A stretch of 33,840 bases of DNA from Desulfovibrio sp. Its GTDB lineage: Bacteria; Desulfobacterota; Desulfovibrionia; Desulfovibrionales; Desulfovibrionaceae. This document shows positions 15,578-23,216 of this stretch, piece after piece. Location: assembly GCA_031280915.1 (NCBI GenBank), contig JAITGC010000094.1, positions 1 to 33,840 of the forward strand. The letters run 5' to 3'. The position numbers were made by a program, and so were the translations under genes. Under the pieces are notes generated by a model. That model searched no databases. It saw only the letters and a list, made by a program, of their open reading frames with translations, and was not told the DNA's origin. Numbering within the stretch: position 1 is the stretch's first letter; the number at the start of each line of letters is the position of its first letter.

Positions 15578-15638
15578 GATTGGGCTACGCGCATGAAATT
15601 GACATTCATTTTTTATTTCATGCGCCGCCAGCCCAATC
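15578..15638. repeat. 61-base two-arm palindrome enclosing Fur-like site
   Basis: GATTGGGCT (15578-15586) pairs with AGCCCAATC (15630-15638), and GCGCATGAAAT (15589-15599) pairs with ATTTCATGCGC (15615-15625). The internal loop is AC against CGCC, and the terminal loop is 15 bases. All 20 arm pairs are perfect. It starts five bases after the megasynthase stop codon, so it may act as a terminator or transcript-stabilising hairpin in RNA as well as an operator in DNA. Confidence 0.7.
15595..15613. promoter_or_regulatory. Fur-box-like site 3 (TonB-dependent receptor)
   Basis: GAAATTGACATTCATTTTT is identical to site 2 and lies 207 bases before the receptor start, inside the large palindrome. 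The wider context CATGAAAT...ATTTCATG is symmetric. It matches the classical Fur box at 13 of 19 positions. Confidence 0.55.
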
Positions 15639-15718
15639 CTTTGCGATTCGCGGCTGCGGCAAGTGTTCAAGGTAATTTGTTCCGGAGCGGTTTACCATTG
15701 AAAATGTTTGACCGCTCA

Positions 15719-15743
15719 GCGCGGATTTTCAAAAAATCCGCGC
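15719..15743. terminator. Perfect 11-bp hairpin upstream of the receptor
   Basis: GCGCGGATTTT (15719-15729) and AAAATCCGCGC (15733-15743) pair perfectly around CAA. In RNA the stem is followed by CACGAAATG, not a T run, so simple intrinsic termination is unlikely. It may fold in the 5' leader of the receptor transcript or bind a protein. Confidence 0.45.
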
Positions 15744-15755
15744 CACGAAATGCTT

Positions 15756-15800
15756 GCAAGGTGAACTTGCTTCGCCGTCAAGCAAGCATTTCAAAGTGAA
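15756..15800 (+). repeat. 45-bp repeat, copy 2
   Basis: It is 40/45 identical to 8059-8103. Within it CTTGCTT (15766-15772) and AAGCAAG (15780-15786) pair perfectly around CGCCGTC. It ends about 20 bases before the receptor start codon, next to the ribosome site. Confidence 0.6.
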
Positions 15801-15820
15801 AATTCTACAAGGAGGATTGT

Positions 15821-17980
15821 ATGTTCAAAGTTCGCCCATTTGCGCGTGTATTGCTCGCCCTCGTGGGGGGGGGCGTGTTTCTGGCCGGAGAGTCTCCGGC
15901 TCAGGCGGAGGATGTCTATCAGTTGGCGCCGGTTATGGTATCGGCCGAAAAGCGCGAAGAGGACATTCAGAAGGTGCCCGTGAGCGTCACCGCCATCACC
16001 TCGCAAACCATCAAGGACGCGGGCGTCAAAAGCATTCAGGATTTTTCCCGGATGGTGCCCAACATGTACACGGCGAACTGGGGTATGCGCGGCGTTTCAT
16101 ATGTGTTCATGCGCGGCATCGGGGCAGTCAACAATGATCCGGCAATCGGTTTTTATGTGGATGATGTAAGTTATTTTGATTCCCGCGTCTTTGATTCGGG
16201 GTTGTTTGATATTGAACGCATTGAGGTTCTGAGGGGGCCTCAGGGAACTTTGTACGGCAAGAACAGTCTTGCCGGCGTCATCAACATAGTGACCAAAAAA
16301 CCGGACAACAATTTTCATTTCGGCGCTGAACAGACTGTGGGAAATTACGCGCAAGTGGGCACATCCGCCTACCTGCGCGCTCCATTGCTTTCCGACAAGC
16401 TCTTTTTCAGCATCAGCGGAAGCCGCGAATCAAGAGACGGCTATACGGAAAACACCTGGCTCGATAACCGCGTCGATGATCGCCAGAACTGGAACGGCCG
16501 CGCCCAGCTTCGCTGGACGCCCACAGACGCCGTGGATGTGTCCTTTACTGTGGACGGAGAAAAAATCAACGACGGCGTCTATCCCCTGACGGACAAATCC
16601 AGCGCCGAGGCCAATCCGCACGAGGTGCGGTATAACTACGACGGCAGCGACAAGCGGGACTCTCTGGGCGGCACGTTGCGCGCCTCGGTGGATTTCCCCT
16701 GGTTCAACGTCACCTCCATCACCTCCTATCGCGGCTATGACGACATTACGAGCAATGATCAGGATTTTACCCCCTGGAGGCTGATGCGCGCCAAAGAGGA
16801 TATCAAAAGCCGCCAGTTTACGCAGGAGCTTCGCCTTTCGTCGCCGAAAGATTCGAAGCCTCTCAAATGGCTTGGCGGCGCTTACCTGTATCACAAGCGC
16901 CAGGAGCACCGCCTGGACTTGTTTTATGACGAGGATTTTGCCCCTTATATGGGATTGCCGTTGCCGCCGGGCTTCACCATGAAAAACCGGGCTGACGCGG
17001 ACACCTTCACCAACGGGGTGGCGCTGTTCGGTCAGGCCACCTACACGCTTTTCGACAAGCTCGACCTGACGGCAGGACTGCGCTATGAATATGAAAAAAA
17101 TTCCATTGACTACAAATCCGCCTACAAGAGCAACAACAGCTTCATTCCCCCTTCCATGCTGGGCATGAACGATGCCAGGCACGACGGCAACAGAACCGAT
17201 GAAGTGCTGCTGCCGAAGTTTCAGATAGGCTACCACTGGACCGACAATTTTATGACCTATGCCGGCGTGACGCGCGGATACCGCAGTGGCGGATTCAATA
17301 CAGCCTTTACCGATTCGTCGGATATCAGCTTTGGGCCCGAATACAGCTGGAATTACGAATTGGGCTTCAAATCCGCCTTTTTCGACAAGAAGCTGATTTT
17401 CAACGGGGCGGCCTTTTACACAGATATTGACAAGCAGCAGGTTACCAAAGTTCTGCCCACTGCCAACACCGTCATAAGAAATGCGGGCAGGTCACGCAGC
17501 TATGGGTTTGAGTTGGAAGGCTCGGCGATTTTGCCGGCGGGCTTTCAGCTTGACGCCGGCTTCGGCTACACCAGATCGGAATATCTGGAGTATTCCGACA
17601 ATGGCGTGGACTACAAGGGAAAAACCACGCCGCTTTCTCCGGAATATACATACAATGTCGCGCTCCAGCATACCCTGCCGATTGTGCAATCTTTTTCCTG
17701 GCTTGACAAGCAGGACGCCCTGAATTGGGTAAACCGCCTGGAAATACAGGGTGTCGGGCCTTTTTACTGGAATGACGCCAATACCCTCAAGCAGGATCCC
17801 TATGGGCTTATCAACCTGCGTTCCGGCTTTGAAACGGACAATTTTTCCTTGACGTTCTGGATAAAGAATCTGGCGGACACAAGATACAACGCCGTCGCGT
17901 TCATGCGTGACGCCTCCACGGCGCTGGTCGAGGTCGGCGCTCCCAGAACGTTCGGGATGACCTTCAGAATGGATTTTTGA
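15821..17980 (+). CDS. TonB-dependent siderophore receptor, FyuA-like
   Basis: The 719-residue outer-membrane receptor has a signal peptide (cleavage after SPAQA near residue 29), a TonB-box-like APVMVSA, and a plug domain (about 45-150) with FMRGIGAVNNDPAIGFYVDDV and the signature IEVLRGPQGTLYGKNSLAGVINIVTKKP. A 22-strand barrel follows, ending in RTFGMTFRMDF with terminal Phe. The C-terminal IRNAGRSRSYGFELEG and NLADTRYN motifs resemble FyuA, the yersiniabactin/pesticin receptor, and its relatives. It would take up a ferric (or other metal) chelate using energy from TonB; no tonB-exbBD is in the window. It follows the megasynthase with its own Fur-like site and an AAGGAGG ribosome site. The ligand is presumed, not shown, to be the megasynthase product. 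Confidence 0.92.
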   Translation: MFKVRPFARVLLALVGGGVFLAGESPAQAEDVYQLAPVMVSAEKREEDIQKVPVSVTAITSQTIKDAGVKSIQDFSRMVPNMYTANWGMRGVSYVFMRGIGAVNNDPAIGFYVDDVSYFDSRVFDSGLFDIERIEVLRGPQGTLYGKNSLAGVINIVTKKPDNNFHFGAEQTVGNYAQVGTSAYLRAPLLSDKLFFSISGSRESRDGYTENTWLDNRVDDRQNWNGRAQLRWTPTDAVDVSFTVDGEKINDGVYPLTDKSSAEANPHEVRYNYDGSDKRDSLGGTLRASVDFPWFNVTSITSYRGYDDITSNDQDFTPWRLMRAKEDIKSRQFTQELRLSSPKDSKPLKWLGGAYLYHKRQEHRLDLFYDEDFAPYMGLPLPPGFTMKNRADADTFTNGVALFGQATYTLFDKLDLTAGLRYEYEKNSIDYKSAYKSNNSFIPPSMLGMNDARHDGNRTDEVLLPKFQIGYHWTDNFMTYAGVTRGYRSGGFNTAFTDSSDISFGPEYSWNYELGFKSAFFDKKLIFNGAAFYTDIDKQQVTKVLPTANTVIRNAGRSRSYGFELEGSAILPAGFQLDAGFGYTRSEYLEYSDNGVDYKGKTTPLSPEYTYNVALQHTLPIVQSFSWLDKQDALNWVNRLEIQGVGPFYWNDANTLKQDPYGLINLRSGFETDNFSLTFWIKNLADTRYNAVAFMRDASTALVEVGAPRTFGMTFRMDF

Positions 17981-17987
17981 GGCTTGA

Positions 17988-18025
17988 GAGCAATTTCAGG
18001 GTGAAAGTGCTCTGGGCGGCGGGGC
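17988..18025 (+). repeat. Dispersed palindromic repeat, copy E; possible receptor terminator
   Basis: GAGCAATTTCA (17988-17998) and TGAAAGTGCTC (18002-18012) pair with one mismatch around GGG, followed by TGGGCGGCGGGG as in copy A. It lies eight bases after the receptor stop codon. A further inverted repeat CGCCCAC...GTGGGCG follows at about 18037-18060. Together they could end or attenuate the receptor transcript before the RND gene. Confidence 0.5.
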
Positions 18026-18119
18026 ATGCGCTTCGTCGCCCACTGCGAAGGTGTGGGCGAAATGCGTTTTCGCCGTTCAGCCCCGCGGCAAGCCTCAATG
18101 TTGACATGCTCTAAATTGT

Positions 18120-20504
18120 ATGCAGGGAATCATGACCGGCGCCAATTTTTTCCACAATCTCGCGGATCGCCTCATACGACTGAGGGTGGGACTCATTGCC
18201 CTCATCCTGCTGCTCACCGTCTTTTTTTTCTGGAGAATGCAGGATCTGCAATTCGACAACTCCAATGAGATATGGTTTACCGAAGCGGATCCCGCCCTCA
18301 AGCGTTTGAAGGAATTCCAGAAATTTTTCGGTAACGATGATTTCGTCTATCTGCTTTTTGACGGCCGAGATCTGTTCCAGCCTGACGCCTTGCGCATCCA
18401 TGCCGACCTGGCAAGGGACATCCGCGCGCAAGTCCCCTATCTCCGCGCGGTGACCTGGATTGGAAACGCTGAATATATTGAAGCCGACGCCGAGGGAATC
18501 GTTATCTCCAGCTTCGTCAATCCCGGCGGAACCGTCATCGCCGAAGGGCAACTCAGACAACGCGCCATGAAGGAGAAACTCTACCGTAACAGCTACCTGT
18601 CCTCAGACGGAGGCACTGCGGGAATGCTCCTTGAGATGGCGCCGTACCCCCAAGGGGCTGTGGAACCCAGAAACGAGGTCGTCCGCAAGCTCAGGGAGGT
18701 TCTTGCCCTTCCCCAGTATGCCTCTCTTGATATTCATGTTGTGGGACAACCGGTTTTGTATACGGATTACAATGCGATATCCTTCAGGGAATCCCTCGTT
18801 TTTTTCGGAATATGCCTGCTGCTTCAGATGCTGATCCTTTACCGTGCCGCGAAAAATCTCAGGGATGTGGCGGCGCCCATGTTTACAGTGATACTGAGCG
18901 TTGTCTGGACCATGGGCCTTATTCAGACGCTCGGCTTCAAGCTCAATCTCTTTATTATCCTCATTCCCGTATTGATGCTCTGCGTATGCATCGGCGATTC
19001 CATGCACATAATTGATTTTTTCCGGCAGGGCAGGCGTGAAGGAAAGGACGCGCCCGTAGCGCTCCGGCAGGCGATAGCCGATACAGGGTATCCCTGCCTG
19101 TATACTTCGCTGACCACTGCCGTGGGTTTTTTGTCTTTTTTCGCCGCCGATATCCGGCCCTTTCAGGAAATGGGGATGTACGCCGCCATCGGCGTCATGG
19201 CCGCCTATTTTTTGAGCCTGGCCGTTGTCGTCATTATGTACGGCAATATCCGGCCGCCCCATATGGGCGCGTCCGCCGGAAGGGCCGCGTTGAGCCGCTC
19301 CGGCGGCCCCGGCAGGGCGCCGGACATCTTCGACAAATTTCTGGAGAAGGTCTGGGAGTTCAATATCGCTTGCCCCGGAAAGATACTCGCCGGTACTGTC
19401 CTTATCATCCTCGTCAGTCTGTACGGGTATGCCCAGGTACGGTTTGAGACAAACACCGCGCGGATGCTTTCTCCGAACTTGCCTCTGCGTCAGTCGTACG
19501 ATTATGCGGATCAGCGCATGGGCGGCGTCATGTCCGTGGAAATCATGTTTGATACGGGAGAGCCGGAGGGAATCAAAAACCCGGAATTCCTCAGGGATAT
19601 GGAACGCCTTCAAGATATGCTGGACAAGCAGGAACTGGTGACCAAGACCATAAGTCTCATTGATATTTTGAAAAAAATTAATGAAGCCATGCATGGAGGT
19701 GAAGCCTCCTTCCACACGTTGCCCGGGAAAAAAGAAACCATAGCGCAATATTTGCTTCTCTATGAAATGTCCGATGGAAAAGAACTGGACAAGATGATCA
19801 GTTTTGACGGGCGCGTCGCCAGGCTGACGGCCAGGACCCGCACCCTTGACACCCGGCAGGTGCGGGAGTTGACGGAGGCCACAGAGAATTTTTCGAAGGA
19901 TATGTTCAAGCCCGGCATTACGCTTTCCGTCACCGGCAACCTTGACTGGACGAGATCCATGAACGACTTGCTGGCCGACGGGCAGCGCAGAAGCTTTCTG
20001 GCGGCTCTTGCCGGCGTGACCATTCTCATGTGCATGGTTCTCAGGTCCCCGCGTCTCGGCCTTTTGAGCATGATTCCGAATATTTTCCCGGTATTGGCGA
20101 CTCTGGGCCTCATGGGGCTGACCGGGCTTTATATGGACATGGCGCTGGTGAGTTTCAGCGCCATCATTATTGGCGTGGTGGTGGACGACACGATCCATTT
20201 TTTGTTCCATTTCCGCGAGGCCTTTGAGCGCGGCCTTTCCTATGAACAAGCCCTGCGCGACGCCCTGCTTGGCGCCGGCCGTCCCATTTTGCTTACAACA
20301 CTCACCCTTGTCTGCGGCTTCGCGGTTTTCCTTTTTTCCGACGTGACGGGAGTGGCGAAATTCGGCGGCCTGGGCTGCTTCGCCTTTGCGCTTGCGCAGC
20401 TTGCGGATTTTTTTGTCATGCCCGCTGTCCTGCTTGTCTGCAAGCCCCTCGGCGCGGCGAAAAACCGGCACAGTCACCACACCGGGCATGGAGGTACGGC
20501 ATGA
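18120..20504 (+). CDS. RND-superfamily exporter (HAE3/MmpL-like)
   Basis: The 794-residue inner-membrane protein has the RND layout: an N-terminal span (about 15-40), a large periplasmic loop, a bundle of five or six spans (about 215-375), a second span and periplasmic loop, and a second bundle (about 620-785). The two MMPL/SSD-type signatures are CVCIGDSMHIIDF (near 290) and IGVVVDDTIHFLFHF (near 685), each with paired charged residues of a proton relay. Size and single-subunit form fit the HAE3 (hydrophobe/amphiphile) and MmpL-like group, which move lipids, hopanoids or lipidated products. With the LolA-like and DUF1302 proteins it forms a recognised gene association. Here it probably exports the acylated metallophore. 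ATG 18120 or 18132 may be the start; the ribosome site is weak. Its stop overlaps the next start (ATGA). Confidence 0.85.
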   Translation: MQGIMTGANFFHNLADRLIRLRVGLIALILLLTVFFFWRMQDLQFDNSNEIWFTEADPALKRLKEFQKFFGNDDFVYLLFDGRDLFQPDALRIHADLARDIRAQVPYLRAVTWIGNAEYIEADAEGIVISSFVNPGGTVIAEGQLRQRAMKEKLYRNSYLSSDGGTAGMLLEMAPYPQGAVEPRNEVVRKLREVLALPQYASLDIHVVGQPVLYTDYNAISFRESLVFFGICLLLQMLILYRAAKNLRDVAAPMFTVILSVVWTMGLIQTLGFKLNLFIILIPVLMLCVCIGDSMHIIDFFRQGRREGKDAPVALRQAIADTGYPCLYTSLTTAVGFLSFFAADIRPFQEMGMYAAIGVMAAYFLSLAVVVIMYGNIRPPHMGASAGRAALSRSGGPGRAPDIFDKFLEKVWEFNIACPGKILAGTVLIILVSLYGYAQVRFETNTARMLSPNLPLRQSYDYADQRMGGVMSVEIMFDTGEPEGIKNPEFLRDMERLQDMLDKQELVTKTISLIDILKKINEAMHGGEASFHTLPGKKETIAQYLLLYEMSDGKELDKMISFDGRVARLTARTRTLDTRQVRELTEATENFSKDMFKPGITLSVTGNLDWTRSMNDLLADGQRRSFLAALAGVTILMCMVLRSPRLGLLSMIPNIFPVLATLGLMGLTGLYMDMALVSFSAIIIGVVVDDTIHFLFHFREAFERGLSYEQALRDALLGAGRPILLTTLTLVCGFAVFLFSDVTGVAKFGGLGCFAFALAQLADFFVMPAVLLVCKPLGAAKNRHSHHTGHGGTA

Positions 20505-21637
20505 TCCGACAGGGAATAGGCGTCATAGGCGCTTCCGGCAGGGTAGGTCAGGAATGCCTGCGCTGCCTGTCGGAGAGTGGACGGTATGCCGTGCTTGCCG
20601 GCGGCAGAAAAGGCCCGCAGGATCAGGCATCCCTTTACGGGGCGGACTTCAGGCCGGTGGATGTCTTTGACGAAAATCAGCTCGACGCCTTCTGCCGCGA
20701 CATGGGCCTGATCATCAATTGCGCGGGACCGGCGGCGCTGATCAGGGACAGAGCGGCAAAGGCGGCTCTGCGTCACGGTTGCCACTTTGTTGATGCCGGG
20801 GGCTATACGCCGCTCTATGGCGCTCTGGACGCGGCCGCCATTGTGGGACGCTCTTTGCGGTTTCTGCTCGCTTTCGGCATTATGCCGGGCCTTTCCGAGA
20901 TTTTTCCTCCCTATGTGGCGGAAAGCGAATTCGATAAAGTGGACGCAATGAGTTACGCCGTTATCGGGAGGGATGCCTGGACTCCGTCTTCCGCCTACGA
21001 CATTGCCTGGGGCGTGGGCAATATGGGCAGGGAGGAAGGAGCGTTTTATTACCGGAACGGCTGCCGCCGCGAAACAGGCATTTTGGGGTCGGCAACCAGG
21101 ATGCGGCTCCCTCTTCCGGTCGGAGAGCAGGTGCTCTTTCGGCTTATGCGTGAAGATATGCGTGAATTCGTCGAAAAATGCCCGGTACCGGATGCCGATG
21201 TATTCTGCAACAATTGGGGGATATGGGTCAGTCTCGCCACAGTGGCTGTCCGTCTGGCCGGGCTGTACAAGACGGAAAAGCAGCTCGAAAGAGCGGCCAG
21301 GCTTATTGCCGCCGCTTCAAAACTTGACATGCGCCGGAAGGAACCGGGATTCATGCTGCACCTGCGCATGCGGGGGAGCAGGGAAGGGAGGGAACGCTCC
21401 CTGCTCAGGACGTTGTATTTTACCGATACATATCGCGCCACGGGAATATGCGCCGCCATCGGGGCGCATTTGATTCTGGAGGAAGGCATCGCGCCGGGCC
21501 TGTACCGCGGCGCTTCGTTGCCGGCTCCCACGGTGTTCATGCGTCATTTCCTGGCGCGGGGGTATCAGGTGGCCTGCGGCGACGGGACATTCGCCCCGGG
21601 GTCTTCATCTCACCTGAATGAGGCATCCGCGCCATGA
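20501..21637 (+). CDS. Saccharopine dehydrogenase-like NAD(P)-binding protein
   Basis: The 378-residue protein opens with a Rossmann motif, GVIGASGRVGQECL (residues 6-19). Segments typical of saccharopine-dehydrogenase/trans-acting reductase proteins follow: LIINCAGPAALIRD, AALRHGCHFVDAGGYTPLY and FGIMPGLSEIFPPYVA. Family members use NAD(P)H on imines, lysine-pathway intermediates or lipids; the substrate here is unknown. By position it is a tailoring enzyme of the metallophore, perhaps reducing an imine or carbonyl. In yersiniabactin and pyochelin loci the analogous job is done by a thiazolinyl imide reductase of another family. It overlaps both neighbours by ATGA, so it is translationally coupled to the exporter and to the next membrane protein. 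Confidence 0.8.
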   Translation: MIRQGIGVIGASGRVGQECLRCLSESGRYAVLAGGRKGPQDQASLYGADFRPVDVFDENQLDAFCRDMGLIINCAGPAALIRDRAAKAALRHGCHFVDAGGYTPLYGALDAAAIVGRSLRFLLAFGIMPGLSEIFPPYVAESEFDKVDAMSYAVIGRDAWTPSSAYDIAWGVGNMGREEGAFYYRNGCRRETGILGSATRMRLPLPVGEQVLFRLMREDMREFVEKCPVPDADVFCNNWGIWVSLATVAVRLAGLYKTEKQLERAARLIAAASKLDMRRKEPGFMLHLRMRGSREGRERSLLRTLYFTDTYRATGICAAIGAHLILEEGIAPGLYRGASLPAPTVFMRHFLARGYQVACGDGTFAPGSSSHLNEASAP

Positions 21638-22059
21638 CCCGTTACGCCTTTCCCCTGGCCCTTGCCCTTATCCCCATAACCCTGGTGTGCCTGCTGTCCC
21701 TCCCCCTCATTTTGCTGGGATTCATAAAGCCTGATCCGCACCCCTGGAACTGGCTGAGTATTTATATGGTCGATTTCCTCTTTGGCCTGCTCCTTCTGGC
21801 GCATATCGTCGGTTTTTTGCGGCGTTGCGCCTGGAGTCGCCTGCTCACGGCCGCTCTGGGCGGCTATGCGGCTCTGGCTTTCGGGCAGACGGCTCTGGAG
21901 ATGCTCCTCGACATTGCGGGCATTCAGGCGGCTCCGGTGACGAACAGGGGCTTTATTCTGGCATTTATGCTGTACGGCTTCACGGTTGCCGCGGCCATGC
22001 TGTTTTTTGCCTTCAGATTTCCGGAATATTGGTTCCGGTTCGGACGGAGCGATGTATGA
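21634..22059 (+). CDS. Small four-span membrane protein, function unknown
   Basis: The 141-residue protein has about four hydrophobic segments: 5-28, 42-62, 72-95 and 106-130 (LALALIPITLVCLLSLPLI, IYMVDFLFGLLLLAHIVGF and two more). It ends in a short polar tail, RFPEYWFRFGRSDV. I do not recognise the family. It overlaps the upstream gene and the downstream reductase by ATGA junctions, so it belongs to the same unit. Possible roles include an accessory subunit of the RND exporter or of a membrane-bound tailoring step; the sequence does not decide. Confidence 0.75.
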   Translation: MTRYAFPLALALIPITLVCLLSLPLILLGFIKPDPHPWNWLSIYMVDFLFGLLLLAHIVGFLRRCAWSRLLTAALGGYAALAFGQTALEMLLDIAGIQAAPVTNRGFILAFMLYGFTVAAAMLFFAFRFPEYWFRFGRSDV

Positions 22060-23216
22060 ACGGCGCGACAGGTATTTTTTTGACAGGCGCGACAGGTTTT
22101 CTCGGTTGTTATCTGCTGAAGGAATTTATGGAGCACACTGAGGCGCCTGTTTACTGCCTTGTCCGTTCACGGCCGGACGTGGCCGCGCGGCAGCGCGTTA
22201 TGGACAACGCGCGATTTATTTTTGGGGAGGACACTGTCGCGGCCTGGCCGGCCCAGCGTCTTTTTGTCGTTGAAGGCGATGTCGGCCATGACTGCTTTGG
22301 TTTGCCGCCACATGAGTATGCCGCATTGTGCTGGAAAATCGGCGAAATATTCCATGCTGCGGCCATACTCTGGCATTTCGGCAAGAAGGAGGAATTTGAG
22401 AACGTCAATGTTGTCGCCCTGAAACGGCTGCTCTGTTTCGCGGAGACAGGACGCCGGAAGGCATTGAACCACATTTCGACCCTGGCGGTAAGCGGGCGGC
22501 GATGCGACAATCCGGACAATCTTTTTACGGAACACGATTTTCATACATGTATTGAGTACCCGAATGATTATGTCGAAAGCAAGCACAAGGCTGAATTACT
22601 CTTGAAACAGCCCTTGGATGAAGGAAAAAATATCCGTATCTTTCGTCCGGGATTCATTATGGGCGACTCGTCAAACGGCAAATTCAAGCAAAACATCACT
22701 GCGGACGCGCAGTATCTGCATTTGCGCGGGCATATCCTCATGCGCGCGGCGCCGCCATTGCATCCGGACGATTATATGGACATCACGCCTGTGGACTACG
22801 CCGCATCCGCAATCGTCAATCTTGCCATGCGGCCGGATACGGGCGGGCATATATATCATATTTGCAACCCGAAGCCTGTCCTTAAAGGCGAAGTATGGAA
22901 TTTCATCAGAGAATACGGATACCCCATCCGCGTTATCCCGCCTGAAAGTTACCTGATGGATGTTCTGGATTCCGAGGATCCCCTCTTTCTGGAAGGCTTG
23001 CAAAGTGTGATGGTGTATCTTGCGGACTATGAAAAATCTCCGGCCGTTTTTGACGCCACTCGCACTCTGGACAGGCTGGAAGGCACGGGCATTCGCTGCC
23101 CGGAGCCGGATGCGGCGCTTTTGAAGAGGTATCTTGATTACTGCGTTGACGTTGAATTTATACCGACGCCCGAGGCGATGCGCGGTCATGGAACAAAGTA
23201 TGGGCAGGAATCCTGA
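22056..23216 (+). CDS. Stand-alone thioester reductase-like (SDR_e) protein
   Basis: The 386-residue protein is an extended short-chain dehydrogenase of the NAD_binding_4/thioester-reductase type. It has LTGATGFLGCYLLKEF (residues 9-24), VYCLVRS, FHAAAILWHF, HISTLAVSG, a catalytic Y172-x3-K176 pair (DYVESK) and FRPGFIMGDSSNGK. Such domains normally sit at the end of NRPS or carboxylic acid reductases and release the product as aldehyde or alcohol; the fatty-acyl-CoA reductases are relatives. The megasynthase already ends in a thioesterase, so this free reductase probably acts on another intermediate, for example a carrier-bound acyl chain. The start is set by the ATGA overlap with the upstream gene; the longer open frame to 21825 is ignored. 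Confidence 0.83.
   Translation: MNGATGIFLTGATGFLGCYLLKEFMEHTEAPVYCLVRSRPDVAARQRVMDNARFIFGEDTVAAWPAQRLFVVEGDVGHDCFGLPPHEYAALCWKIGEIFHAAAILWHFGKKEEFENVNVVALKRLLCFAETGRRKALNHISTLAVSGRRCDNPDNLFTEHDFHTCIEYPNDYVESKHKAELLLKQPLDEGKNIRIFRPGFIMGDSSNGKFKQNITADAQYLHLRGHILMRAAPPLHPDDYMDITPVDYAASAIVNLAMRPDTGGHIYHICNPKPVLKGEVWNFIREYGYPIRVIPPESYLMDVLDSEDPLFLEGLQSVMVYLADYEKSPAVFDATRTLDRLEGTGIRCPEPDAALLKRYLDYCVDVEFIPTPEAMRGHGTKYGQES

Larger units (their letters stand above)
15573..15820 (+). promoter_or_regulatory. Receptor leader/promoter region with stacked inverted repeats
   Basis: This gap between the megasynthase and the TonB-dependent receptor holds no gene. It contains, in order: a 61-base two-arm palindrome enclosing a Fur-like site (15578-15638), a GAGCGGT/ACCGCTC inverted repeat (15685-15717), a perfect 11-base-pair hairpin (15719-15743) and copy 2 of the 45-bp repeat (15756-15800). 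An AAGGAGG ribosome site precedes ATG 15821. The arrangement suggests independent, iron-responsive control of the receptor. Confidence 0.6.

Noticed and set aside
18603-20489. Long open frame on the minus strand (628 codons) opposite the RND gene
   Set aside because: It is antisense to a well-supported transporter, has no recognisable domain, and its low-complexity His/Gln/Lys-rich composition is typical of a shadow frame in GC-rich coding DNA.
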